64,000 nt of DNA from Stentor roeselii (Eukaryota; Ciliophora; Heterotrichea; Heterotrichida; Stentoridae): the NCBI GenBank assembly GCA_006503475.1, contig RSEH01000064.1, positions 114,327-178,326 on the forward strand, given 5' to 3'. Below, in pieces: positions 20,724 to 31,511 of this stretch; within the stretch, counting starts at the first letter, position 1, and each line of letters opens with the position of its first letter. Below the pieces are notes generated by a model. It searched no databases, was not told the origin of the DNA, and saw only the letters and a program-made list of their open reading frames with translations. Position numbers and translations under genes: made by a program.

Positions 20724-21964
20724 GTTGCTCCAGTTTCTGAGCATTTCGTCACTTCATAGCATCTTGTATCTTGGCTATAATAATAAGAATCACTAAGAGT
20801 GCCGACAAAACAATGACTATTTGGTCCAATCACTTCATAGCTACCAAGAGATTTATAAGTTTTTGAGGGGTCTGATTCTCGGCAGTTTCCATTACTATAA
20901 GGCTTTTTATAGTAACAATAATCAGCATAGTTATCAGTATAACAGACTGACTTTTGAAGTGAAAAAACATCACAACTTTCTGATCCATAACTACTACAAA
21001 ACATCTTATTTTTATAATAAAAGTTGCTACAAGTTTTTTCGAAATATGAGCAGGATAAATCTTGAGAGAATGAAGGAACATCAGCCTTTGAGTAATCAAC
21101 TTCATACCATCCAGTGTCCTTTAACAAAGCAAGGCTTATTGTACTGAAGATAGGATCATACATAACATGTCCGATCATGAAATCATTGTACATAATCCTT
21201 TTTTCCCAATGAGAACCAACTGTACCACTTCCTCCATAGTCTTCAAGTTCAACTCCAGTTAAAGTACTACAATTAAAAGCTTCTCTTGCCTTCGCCACAA
21301 CATTAGGTGTAGTTAAAACAGTTTTAGTTATGCCTCGAATTATCCTAGTTTCTGTTGGATTAGAATAATAGTCTCCGTTTTCGTCCTTCCAGTATGAATA
21401 AAAATCTTTAGTGAATCCAAGAATATGGAAGATTTCATGAAGTACTAATGAGAAAAGATCTCCAAATCCATAATTTTTTACATAGTAATCGTTTATCATC
21501 ATTCGGCCTATTATTGGGTTTCCTCTTGAAGAGTAATCTAATTCACAGGCACCTGCATATGCTGCATATGTATCATATGAGGAGTATTGTGATTTGATGT
21601 AGATTAATAAATCAGTATTTTCCACTCCTGTTTTTCGGTGATCTGCCGGATAATAAAATATATCACAATTTGAATAACTTGGGATAATAGCTTCATTTAC
21701 TTGAAAAACTTTTATCCTGCTTTGCAGAAAGTTAATGGCATATGGGATCACGACATCCTTAAAATATGTAGTCTTTTCATTTGTACTTAATGAGAAACTA
21801 AGATAATAGGGCGTTATTCGAATTGGACCCAAGGTCGATGAGCGAGTCAAGAGGTTTCTTCTATTCATCGGTCCGGAAGGAATATGATCTCTTGGACCTC
21901 CGCATTCCCAAGATGAAGCTGGTTGGAGCAGACAGCCAACTATGAATGTAATTACGAACAACAT
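19142..21964 (-). CDS. Leishmanolysin-like Cys-rich secreted metalloprotease C (intact)
   Basis: A 940-residue protein. I place the start at 21964 because that ATG follows CCTATAAAA, matches all paralogues and opens a clean signal peptide (LFVITFIVGCLLQPASSW). The frame itself stays open another 44 codons upstream. The M8 domain has HEIFH near residue 176, the third zinc ligand in GSHWEKR near 250 and the Met-turn region NDFM near 260. Residues ~310-940 are a Cys-rich region with dozens of CxxC pairs (CxxC-x(8-12)-CxxC), like furin-like/EGF-like or protozoan surface-protein repeats. There is no C-terminal hydrophobic or GPI-type segment, so it is probably secreted or held by the Cys-rich tail. 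Known relatives degrade extracellular proteins. The substrate here is unknown. Confidence 0.9.
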   Translation of the reverse strand: MLFVITFIVGCLLQPASSWECGGPRDHIPSGPMNRRNLLTRSSTLGPIRITPYYLSFSLSTNEKTTYFKDVVIPYAINFLQSRIKVFQVNEAIIPSYSNCDIFYYPADHRKTGVENTDLLIYIKSQYSSYDTYAAYAGACELDYSSRGNPIIGRMMINDYYVKNYGFGDLFSLVLHEIFHILGFTKDFYSYWKDENGDYYSNPTETRIIRGITKTVLTTPNVVAKAREAFNCSTLTGVELEDYGGSGTVGSHWEKRIMYNDFMIGHVMYDPIFSTISLALLKDTGWYEVDYSKADVPSFSQDLSCSYFEKTCSNFYYKNKMFCSSYGSESCDVFSLQKSVCYTDNYADYCYYKKPYSNGNCRESDPSKTYKSLGSYEVIGPNSHCFVGTLSDSYYYSQDTRCYEVTKCSETGATVKIGTKELNCPFTGGTFSVKGFYGTITCPASKILCTGFPCLEGCRGLGKCVDGVCLCDKGYSGYACQFKCENYCKTCNSTACVECLDSNAQPNGVICECKQGYVKIENVCVKCSDSCLKCDMNLICLVCAPGSYLSEGYCFCSSGYVKSGSECVACPSGCLTCSSLSLCTSCKDYFYISTTGLCERCSSNCNKCSISGCSSCDPDYLLKNNICVKICPNSCEDCQSKDICNKCLMKFYLSSGNCYPCTSNCDECLNSVQCLKCFAGYILTPSYSCGLACSSLCKNCDYSSGVCLECFSGYFLDSFKNCNQCGDTCETCTSASVCLTCRIGFVLSNGICKVKCPDNCITCVNPSYCTECQSGYSLVGLICIKCSENCLNCLTQSVCKSCASGYTLIKDKCVIVCPSNCLSCSSSTVCNTCKLGYDLIDGSCRVVCPINCIKCNYDRKCTQCSDKYYVKSGECSKCSTGCLTCSSSSQCTKCDTKYYLAVKKCNPCPDSNCSKCTKFTCSECSSGYTLKNGKCKKARR

Positions 21965-22650
21965 TTTTATAGGAAAAACGATAAGACATATATTTTTGAT
22001 TTTTGTAAAATTTTGATGTGACGAAACTTTAGTTGAATTAATAAATTTTATCATAGAATTAATTGATTTTCTTAGTTTAAACAAAGTATTATTCAATGTG
22101 ACTCTTTTTTTTTCAGATGTTTCAAGATTATAAACGAGATATCATGAGTTATATAAAATAATTTTCAGATTATTATATTGTGCTCATTTTTATGTTTATT
22201 CTACATTTTTATTATTTTATAGAATCACATTTAAATCAAGAAGCAAGACCTTTCTGAAGGTTTTTATAGGAATTTGGTAAATATGAATAAATTCAGCCTT
22301 GAAAAGTTTCGACTAAAAAATACTATTAAGTAGGTATTAAATAATTTTGGAAATGAAAGATTCACCTTCCAGAAAAACACTAAAAATAATCTGATATCTG
22401 TAAATCATCAGCATATATTAAAACATTTAAAACAGCCGATCACTTGCCCTACAGCTTCCATTTTCATCAAGCATTTTCATTAAACATTTTCATCAAACAT
22501 AAATTAGAAAAGTTGTCTAAACTGAATATTGATTACAAAACCAAAAAAATCTCAAGTCTGTGAGGCAAGATCATTGAAAAACTCTTGTAAATTCTTCACA
22601 ACGAGCACCCACCCTCTATTCCTAACAGAGAAACTTGAGACTTGGAATAA
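21965..22650. other. 5' flank of member C and AT-rich spacer
   Basis: Contains the conserved upstream block (about 22040-22330) shared by the other members. Beyond it is unremarkable AT-rich DNA up to the relic below. Confidence 0.55.
22040..22330 (-). promoter_or_regulatory. Conserved non-coding block upstream of the protease genes
   Basis: A run of about 300 bp (features: agtttaaacaaag, a tcaag-attataa core, ttattttatagaat, aataaattcagcc) recurs upstream of B (about 18540-18840), C (here), D (26515-26815) and E (30300-30560). The match stays outside coding sequence, so it may be a shared promoter or 5' flank that duplicated with the genes. Confidence 0.5.
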
Positions 22651-23340
22651 TCGGCATGTGGCAAGGATAATGGTTGAATAAGAGGATCTTTGTTATCCGA
22701 TCATAAAATAATTGAACATAATTCTTTTTACTAATTCAAACCTACTCTAATATATAAAATCTTCATATTCAAGCCATTTAAAGTACTGCGATTGCAGGCT
22801 TCTCTTACTTTACCTACTAGGCTCGAAGTGATGACAAAAGACCTCTGGTTACTTTCGCTTTAATCGGCTTAGAATAAGGGTTTCTGTCTTTGTTTGTCAA
22901 GTAGTGATACAGATTGTCGAAAATCTAATGATTTGAAAAAATACCAAATGTCAGAGAATATTTTTTCTCTAATGCGAAATCTTCGAAGGCATAAGATTTG
23001 GTTATACTTACTTTACTATTGGGGTTTTAAATTGAGAAAATAAACAGATTGTAGAGTGTTGTTAAATTGAGACAAGATCTAAAGTATTGAAAATCGAGGA
23101 AGGCTATCAATACGTCTGTATGAAGACCTTTGCCTTATGTATTCAGGAAATGAAAAATCATCACATGCTAAAAATTTTACTAAGTTGATTATTACACAGT
23201 GAATATTTCAACTAATCTTAGGAAGCTTTTGAATGAGGTGAAAGTATATGATTGGAGTAACTGGTTACTTCATAATTACCTAATCGAAGTTTATATAGAA
23301 TGGGGTACTAGGATTGGATATAAAACAGATGAACGGGTAT
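22650..23340 (-). pseudogene. Relic of a leishmanolysin-like protease domain
   Basis: No open frame remains, but the DNA aligns by eye with the protease-domain part of members B-E. Examples are ccgatcataaaataattg against ccgatcatgaaatcattg, aaagtact...ggcttctctt against aaagtact...agcttctctt, and ttagaataagggtttctgtc against ttagaata..gtctccgttt. The order is colinear, from the DFMIG region (about 22690) to the N-terminal ITPYYL/RSS region (about 23330). The Cys-rich tail is missing. This is a sixth, long-dead member. Boundaries are approximate. Confidence 0.65.
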
Positions 23341-23631
23341 GAGATTTCTTTTGTATCTGAACCTCAAGATTTAAGACCAAAAATATAACATTAAAAGATT
23401 ACCATAACTTATCAATAAGAACTAAAATTTTTATTAAACTAGTTAATTTTTCTATATCTATAAATATCTGATTATTTTTGGGATTGGAAGAAAGAATCTG
23501 ATTATTGGATTTATTAATGATGTTTTTATATTTACGAATTATGTAATTGGCATGGTTGAATAGAAGAGTGGAAAATTCAAGTAATTTTTATTCTTGCTTG
23601 AAAAGAAGTTTCTAAAATTCAATCTTATCTA

Positions 23632-26455
23632 CTATCTACGAGTTTTTTTGCATTTACCACTCTTCAAAGTATATCCAGAAATGCACTCTGAGCAGGCAGA
23701 CTTGTTACATTTCGAACAGTTTGTATCCGAACAAGCAAGACACTTCGTTCCAGCCAAATAATATTTATTATCACACTTTATGCATTCACTCGAATTACTG
23801 CACTTCAAACATCCACTAGAGCATTTCGAGCATACTCCAACCTTGAGAAAATATTTATCGCTGCATTGAGTGCACTTTCTATCATCATTGCATTTGATAC
23901 AATAGGCAGAACATTGCACTCTGCAACTTCCATCAATTAAATTATATCCTGGCTTGCATTTATTGCATATAGTAGAACTTGAGCAAGACATACAATTTGA
24001 AGGGCAGACTATCTGGCATTTATCTGTTATCAAAGTGTATCCACTGGCACATGATTTGCAAATCGACTCAGTAAGGCAATTTATACAGTTTTCAGAACAT
24101 TTGACACATATTGAGTTAACAAGAGAGAATCCTGATTGGCATTCAATACAATATGAAGGATTTACGCAAGTTATGCAGTTATCAGGACATTTAACCTTAC
24201 AAATTCCTTTGTTTAGCACAAAACCAGTTCTACAAGTCAAACAAACCGAAGCCGAAGAGCAAGTTTCACAAGTATCTCCACATTGATTGCAATTTTTATT
24301 GGAGTCCAGAAAATAACCTGAAAAGCACTCTAAACACACCCCACGTGAATAGTCACAAGTTTTGCAAAGTGAAGAACAGGTCAGTCCACAACTATTGCTG
24401 GGGGTTAAAATATAGCCAGAAGAGCATTTAAGGCACTGTAAACTGTTTAAACATTCATCACAATTGGAAGTGCAGGGATAACAGTTTCCTGATGAAAGGT
24501 AAAACTTGATTAAACATTTGGTGCATATGTTTTTCGATTGACAATCCTCACATGAATTTGGGCAGATTTTTACACATATGTTATTTTTTAGAAGGTAATC
24601 AGGATCACATGATGAGCAACCAGAGATCGAGCATTTATTACAATTGCTAGAGCATCTTTCACACAGACCATTTGTTGAGATGTAAAAATAGTCTTTACAA
24701 CTTGTACAAAGGCTCATGCTTGAACAAGTCGCACAGTTTGAAGGACAAGCCACACACTCAGACCCGGACTTAACATATCCCAAAGAACAAAAGCAATTAC
24801 CTTCCGACAAGTAACTTCCAGAAGTACAAGAAAGACATTTTGAATTTATATCACAATTCAAACACAATTCACTACATTTAACACAAAGATTCGCACTCTT
24901 CACATATCCTTGTTTGCATTTACAAGTTAACCCATTAGGCTGAGCATTAGAATCTAAACATTCAAGACAAGCTGTAGAATTGCAAGTCTTACAATTAGTC
25001 TCGCATTTAAACTGACAAGCATATCCATAATACCCCTCATCACAAAGGCAAACACCATCAACACACTTCCCAAGACCTCGACAACTTTCTAAACAATGAA
25101 ACCCAGTACAGAGTATTTTTGAAGCTGGACAAGTAATAGTTCCGTAAAAGCCATCTACCGAAAAAGTGCCTCCAGTGAAAGGACAAGTTAATTCTTTTTT
25201 TCCTATTTTTACAGTTGCTCCAGTTTCTGTGCATTTCGTTACTTCATAACATTTTGCTTCTTCTTGATACGCAAAGATATAATCAGTGAGTGAGGCGATA
25301 AAGCAATGACTGTTCGGTCCAATCACTTCAAAGCCACGAAAAGATGTATAAGTTTTCGAGGGGTCTGATGCTCGGCAGTTCCCATTATCATAAGGAGTTC
25401 GATAGTAACAACTATCAGCAAAGCTATCATTATAGCACACTGACTTTCGAAGTGAAAAAACATCGCAAGTTTTTGATCCTTTACTACTACAAAACAATTC
25501 ACTTTTATTATAAAGGTTGCTACAACTATTTTCAAAATATGAGCAGGATAAACCTTTAGCGAATAAAGGAACATCAGCCTTTGAATAATCAACTTCATAC
25601 CATCCAGTGTCCTTTAACAAAGCAAGGCTGATTGTACTATATAGGATCAGATATAACTTGTCCGATCATGAAATCATTGTACATAATCCTTTTTTCCCAA
25701 TGAGAATTAGCTATATCTCTTCCTCCATAGTTTTCAAGTTCAACTCCAGTTAAAGTACTACAATTAAAAGCTTCTCTTGCCTTCGCCAAAACATTAGGAG
25801 TAGTTAAAACAGTTTTATTTAGGCCTCGAATCGTCCTGGTTTCTGTTGGATTAGAATACTTGTTTCCGTTTTCGTCAGTCCACAATGAATAAAGATTGTT
25901 ACTGAATCCAAGAATGTGGAATATACTGTGAATCGTTAATGAAAAAAGTTGTTCAAATCCATAATTTTGTGTATAGTAGTCGTTTATCATAATTGTGCCA
26001 ATTATTGGGTTACTTTTTGAAGAGTAATCATATTCGCAGGCACCTGAATATGCTGCATTTGATTCATTAGAGAAGTATTGTGATTTGATGTAGATTAATA
26101 AATCAGTATTTTCCACTCCATTTTGTAGGTGATCTGTAGGAAAATAAAATATATCGCAATATGAATAAGTTGGGATAATTTTTTCATTCACTTGGTATAC
26201 TTTTATCCTACTTTTCAGAAAGTTAATGGCATATGGCATTATAACATCCATGAAATATTTTGTCTTGTCAGTTGTACCTAATGAGAAGCCAAGATAATAG
26301 GGTGTTATTCGAATCGGAGCCAAGGTCGATGAGCGAGTTAAGAGGTTTCTTCTATTCATAGGTCCAGATGCAATATGATCTCTTGGACCTCCGCATTTCC
26401 AAGATGAAGCAGGTAAGAGCAGACATCCAAGCGTAATTGTAACTAAAAATAACAT
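23632..26455 (-). pseudogene. Leishmanolysin-like metalloprotease D: same lesions as B
   Basis: Same architecture as B, with segments 26455-25637 and 25620-23632. It carries the identical 2-base loss near 25636-25643 and the identical HSIFH. From about base 24581 upward (on the plus strand) it appears identical to B at a constant offset of 7,975 bp. Below that point the Cys-rich tail diverges from B and in places matches C better (for example around 24350-24500), so the tail is a mosaic. The 3' end still codes a normal tail (SGYTLKSGKCKKTRR). It is either a duplicated pseudogene or the product of gene conversion. Confidence 0.85.
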
Positions 26456-28698
26456 TTTTATAGGCGAAATGATAAGGTATATATATTTTTGATTTGGAAA
26501 AATTAGATTTGTCTGAATTTAGATGAAGTAATGAATTTTATCATGAATTTCTTGGTTTAAACAAAGCATAATTCAATGTGTCTCTTTCTTTGAGATATTC
26601 AAGAATTATAAAAAAATATTTTGTGAGTTTTATAAAATAGTCTTCAAATTATTAAAACATCATTTTTAGTTTATTCTATATTTCTCTTATTTTATAGTAT
26701 GGTATTAAAAACACAAAAGTAAGGTTTTTCTGAAGGTTTTCATAAAAATTTTGTTTATTTGAATAAATTCAGTCTTGAAAATTTTGACTTAAAAGATTAT
26801 GAAGTAGGAATTGAAATAATTTTTGAAATGAACTATCACCTGCCCGAAAAACACCAAAAATAATATAATATCTTTACATAGTTCATGTAAAGATCACCTT
26901 GATACTTTTTTTATTATATTCAAATGTTTAATCTACAATCATTCTTTAAATATTTTTAATACCAACAAAATCTTGAGTTCTAACCTATATTATTAAGGAA
27001 ATTATTTAGTTTCTAGTTTGATAAGACTAAAAATAATAATTATCATTTCTGGAAAATTCTAGTAATTTTATATATTCTTGCTTGAAAAGAAGTTCCTAAA
27101 ATTCTAATCTTATTTATTATCTACGTGCTTTTTTGCATTTACCATTCTTTAAAGTGTATCCAGAAGAGCATTCTGAGCAGGTAAACTTCGTGCATTTCGA
27201 ACAGTTTGAATCTGGACAAGGATTGCACTTCTTTACAGCCAAATAATATTTAGTATCGCATTTTGTGCATTGACTTGAACTACTGCATGTTAAGCATCCA
27301 GTAGAGCATTTCGAGCATTCTCCGCTCTTAACATAATATTTATCGCTGCATTGAGTGCACTTTCTATCATAATTGCATTTGATACAATTAATAGGACATA
27401 CTACTCTACAACTTCCATCAATTAAATCATAGCCTAACTTGCATGTATTACAAACAGTAGAACTTGAGCAAGATAGACAATTTGAAGGGCAGACAATTAC
27501 ACATTTATCTTTGATCAAGGTGTATCCACTGGCACATGATTTACATACCGACTGGGTAAGGCAATTCAAACAGTTTTCAGAACATTTGATACATATTAAG
27601 CCAACAAGAGAGTATCCTGATTGGCATTCAGTACAATAGGAAGGATTTACGCAAGTTATGCAGTTATCAGGACATTTAACCTTACAAATTCCATTACTTA
27701 GCACAAAGCCAATCCTACAAGTCAAGCAAACGGAAGCCGAAGTGCAAGTTTCACAAGTATCTCCACATTGATTGCAATTTTTAAAAGAGTCTAAAAAGTA
27801 GCCTGAAAAACACTCTAAACACACCCCGCTTGAATAGTCACAATTTTTGCAAAGTGAAGAACAAGCCAATCCACAACTATAGCTGGGGGTTAAAATATAG
27901 CCAGCAAAACATTTAAGACACTGTACACTGTTTAAACATTCATCACAATTGGAAGTGCAGGGATAACAGTTTCCTGATGAAAGGTAAAACTTCATTAAAC
28001 ATTTGTTGCATATGTCTTTCGATTGACAATCTTCACATGAATTTGGGCAGATTTTTACACATATGTTATTTTTTAGAAGGTAATCCGGATCACATGATGA
28101 GCAACCAGAGATCGAGCATTTATTACAATTGCTAGAGCATCTTTCACACAGACCAGTTGTTGAAATGTAAAAATAGTCTTTACAACTTGTACAAAGGCTC
28201 AAGCTAGAACAAGTCAGACAGCCAGAAGGACAAGCCACACACTCAGACCCAGACTTTACATATCCTGAAGAACAAAAGCAATAACCTTCCGACAAGTAAC
28301 TTCCAGGAGCACAAACAAGACATATTAAATTCATATCACACTTCAAACAAGAATCACTACATTTAACACAAACATTCTCAATCTTCACATATCCTTGTTT
28401 GCATTCACAAATAACCCCATTAGGCTGAGCATTCGAATCTAAACATTCAACACAAGCTGTAGAATTGCAAGTCTTACAATAATTCTCACATTTAAACTGA
28501 CAAGCATATCCAGAATACCCTTTATCACAAAGGCAAACACCATCAACACACTTCCCAAGACCTCGACAACCTTCTAAACAAGGAAACCCAGTACAAAGTA
28601 TTTTTGAAGCTGGACAAGTAATAGTTCCATAAAAGCCTTTTACCGAAAAAGTGCCTCCAGTGAAAGGACAATTTAATTCTTTTGTTCCTATTTTTACA
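24581..28698. repeat. ~4.1-kb near-identical block, copy 2
   Basis: Partner of 16606-20723, covering D's protease domain, the spacer and E's tail. All gene boundaries are shifted by exactly 7,975 bp. Confidence 0.8.
26456..27116. other. 661-bp spacer between members D and E
   Basis: Copy of the B-C spacer, apparently base-for-base identical where I compared. Includes the conserved upstream block. Confidence 0.75.
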
Positions 28699-29939
28699 GT
28701 AGCTCCAGTTTCTGAGCATTTCGTCACTTCATAGCATCTTGTATCTTGACTATAATAATAAGAATCACTAAGAGTACCGACAAAACAATGACTGTTAGGT
28801 CCAATCACTTCATAGCTTCCAAGAGATTTAAAAGTTTTTGAGGGGTCTGAAGCTCGGCAGTTTCCATTACTATAAGGAGTTCGATAGTAACAATAATCAG
28901 AATAGCTATCAGTATAGCAGACTGACTTATGAAGTGAAAAAACATCACAACTTTCTGATCCATAACTACTACAAAACATCTTATTTTTATCATAAAAGTT
29001 GCTACAAGTTTTTTCGAAATAAGAGCAGGATAAATCTTGAGAGAATGAAGGAATATCGGCCTTTGAGTAATCAACTTCATACCATCCAGTGTCCTTCAAT
29101 AATGCAAGACTGACTGTGCTGAAGATTGCATCTTTCATAACATGTCCGATCATGAAATCATTGTACATAATCCTTTTTTCCCAATGAGAACCAGCTGTAC
29201 CGCTTCCTCCATAGTTTTCAAGTTCAAGTCCAGTTAAAGTACTACAATTAAAAGCTTCTCTTGCCTTCGCCACAATATTAGGAGTAGTTAAAACAGTTTT
29301 AGTTATACCTCGAACCGTCCTGGTTTCTGTTGGATTAGAATAAGAGTCTCCGTTTTCGTCAGTCCATAAAGGGTAAAGATTTTTACTGAATCCAAGAATG
29401 TGGAAGATCTCATGAAGTAATGTAGAGAAAATTTCATCAAATTCAAAATCTTTGAAGTAGTAGTCGTTTATCATCATTCGGCCAATTATTGGGTTAATTT
29501 TTGAAGAGTAATCAAATTCGCAGGTACCTGCGTATGCTACATAAGATTCATAAGAGGATGATTGTGATTTGATGTAGATTAATAAATCAGTATTTTCCAC
29601 TCCAGTTTTTCGGTGATCTGCAGGATAATAAAATATATCACAATTTGAATAACTTGGGATAATCGCTTCGTTCACTCGATAAACTTTTATTCTACTTTGC
29701 AAAAAGTTAATCGCATATGGCATAATAACATCCTTAAAGTATGTAGTCTTTTCAGGTGTACTTAATGAGAAACTAAGATAATAGGGTGTTATTCGAATAG
29801 GAGCCAAGGTCGATGAGCGACTCAATAGGTTTCTTCTATTGATCGGTCCTGATGTTATTTGATCTCTTGCACCTCCACATTCCCAAGATGAAGCTGGTAA
29901 GAGTAGACATACAACCGTAAATGTAAGTACAAACAACAT
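27117..29939 (-). CDS. Leishmanolysin-like Cys-rich secreted metalloprotease E (intact)
   Basis: A 940-residue homologue of C with an intact HEIFH zinc motif (about residue 176), GSHWEKR, NDFM and a signal peptide ending in PASSW. The tail (below about base 28698) appears identical to that of C at an offset of 7,975 bp. The protease domain and the 5' flank differ from C at many positions. C and E therefore share one tail with two different protease domains, as expected from gene conversion or a partial duplication. The ATG follows CCTATAAAA. Upstream, the conserved block found ~80 bp before the start of C is displaced to ~360 bp (see findings). Confidence 0.9.
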   Translation of the reverse strand: MLFVLTFTVVCLLLPASSWECGGARDQITSGPINRRNLLSRSSTLAPIRITPYYLSFSLSTPEKTTYFKDVIMPYAINFLQSRIKVYRVNEAIIPSYSNCDIFYYPADHRKTGVENTDLLIYIKSQSSSYESYVAYAGTCEFDYSSKINPIIGRMMINDYYFKDFEFDEIFSTLLHEIFHILGFSKNLYPLWTDENGDSYSNPTETRTVRGITKTVLTTPNIVAKAREAFNCSTLTGLELENYGGSGTAGSHWEKRIMYNDFMIGHVMKDAIFSTVSLALLKDTGWYEVDYSKADIPSFSQDLSCSYFEKTCSNFYDKNKMFCSSYGSESCDVFSLHKSVCYTDSYSDYCYYRTPYSNGNCRASDPSKTFKSLGSYEVIGPNSHCFVGTLSDSYYYSQDTRCYEVTKCSETGATVKIGTKELNCPFTGGTFSVKGFYGTITCPASKILCTGFPCLEGCRGLGKCVDGVCLCDKGYSGYACQFKCENYCKTCNSTACVECLDSNAQPNGVICECKQGYVKIENVCVKCSDSCLKCDMNLICLVCAPGSYLSEGYCFCSSGYVKSGSECVACPSGCLTCSSLSLCTSCKDYFYISTTGLCERCSSNCNKCSISGCSSCDPDYLLKNNICVKICPNSCEDCQSKDICNKCLMKFYLSSGNCYPCTSNCDECLNSVQCLKCFAGYILTPSYSCGLACSSLCKNCDYSSGVCLECFSGYFLDSFKNCNQCGDTCETCTSASVCLTCRIGFVLSNGICKVKCPDNCITCVNPSYCTECQSGYSLVGLICIKCSENCLNCLTQSVCKSCASGYTLIKDKCVIVCPSNCLSCSSSTVCNTCKLGYDLIDGSCRVVCPINCIKCNYDRKCTQCSDKYYVKSGECSKCSTGCLTCSSSSQCTKCDTKYYLAVKKCNPCPDSNCSKCTKFTCSECSSGYTLKNGKCKKARR

Positions 29940-31511
29940 TTTTATAGGGAAAAATGATGATTAGACATATACATATTTTTTATTTTTGAAGAAATCTCAT
30001 TTGGAAGACTTTAGGGTAAAAAAAATGTCAGAAAAATATTAAATTTTAGGAAAAAGTATATATCTCTTATATTTTAAAGAAATTTATAGTTTTAGGATCA
30101 TTCTCAAAATACCCAAGGCCTTTATGATATCTTAATTCGCTTCATAATTTAAAATTTAAGTGCTTAATCTGGTAATTTGTTTATATTAAGATAGAAATTT
30201 GAACTAAATTATGCAAATCTGCATAGAGATAAGTATTTCATATGAAATATTGTCAAATCATAATTAAAGTTTGCTCTAAATACATGAAATAATAAACTAT
30301 ATTATGTTATCAAGGAATTAATTGATTTTCTAAATTTTAACCTAGTATTGTTCAAAAATTGTCTATTTTCAGATGTTTAAGGATTATAAAAAGTGAGACA
30401 ATTAGTAAATTCAATATTTTTTATCTTATATTCATTTTTATATTTATTCTATATTTAGCTTATTTTATAGAATGATATTTAATACATAGAAGCAAACCTA
30501 TTTTAAAAGTTTTAATGAATTCAAGTTAATATCAATAAATTCAGCCAATAAACCTTTGACTTAAAATATATTATTACGTAATTCCTCTAAATTAGTTTTA
30601 TTTTCTGTGATGATTAATTTAATTAATAATCTTTATTGTACCTCGTATTTTCGCATATATGATGAAAATATTAGATAATTGTGTTAAAAATCTGAAATCT
30701 ATTAAATAAATTTGTCTTAATATAATATTGTGATATTTTTATAAACTTATCAACTTATAATAGATTAAGGTGCTTTCCAAAGACTTACCATTCGCCATTT
30801 TCAGAGGTTAATTGATAAATAACTCAATTTTTTATTAATCAACTATGAATCACATTGTTCGAAAACTTGAACTTTGCATTAATCAAGCAGTCAAAATAAA
30901 TTTCAAGTGTTTTTATGTGATGAATGATTCATTTTTGTATTTTAATATTCTTTTAGCAGAAAAATTGCATTTTATAATATGAGACTTTACAACTTCATTT
31001 TTTTTAATTTTTGCCTTTGTGTTATAATACTGATAAATAATAAGAAGTTCAAAGGTACCAAAACAGTTATATTCACCCTTCAAATATATATGCAGGGTCG
31101 AAATAGTAAGGAAGGTTTATCAAATGTGTTCAAATCGAAAAATTCATTGTTTATTTGTTTCAAGTAGATTATAGTATTTAAGACTATTAGATGCTCAAAA
31201 AATCAGAAATCTTACATTTCTTTGAATTTATATACCTGAAGCTCATACGATTGATTTCTTTCTTAGCTGTCCCTAGTCCAAGGTCTTTTATTCCTAAATT
31301 TAGTTCTGATTCAAAGCATTCCTATAAATAATTTAATTTCTTACCAGCAATTTAGATGAATTTCAACAACTAAACACCTTATAAACAATCTAGATAACTA
31401 AAAACCTTGATATCTATCTCCTAATTATCAATCCTAAAGTTATAACTTTCAATAAAAACTTTATAAACCTTAAATCTTTATAATTCTATCAATCTTCTAT
31501 AAATCAATCAA
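29940..31511. other. 1.57-kb AT-rich intergenic region
   Basis: Holds the 5' flank of member E. The conserved block is at about 30300-30560, with ~280 bp of unrelated DNA between it and the start codon. The remainder shows no convincing gene. A 62-codon ORF at 30979-31167 is hydrophobic and low-complexity and was not accepted. Confidence 0.55.

Noticed and set aside
30979-31167. 62-codon plus-strand ORF with a TATAAT before its ATG
   Set aside because: Low-complexity hydrophobic composition, no family, and AT-rich surroundings where such ORFs arise by chance.
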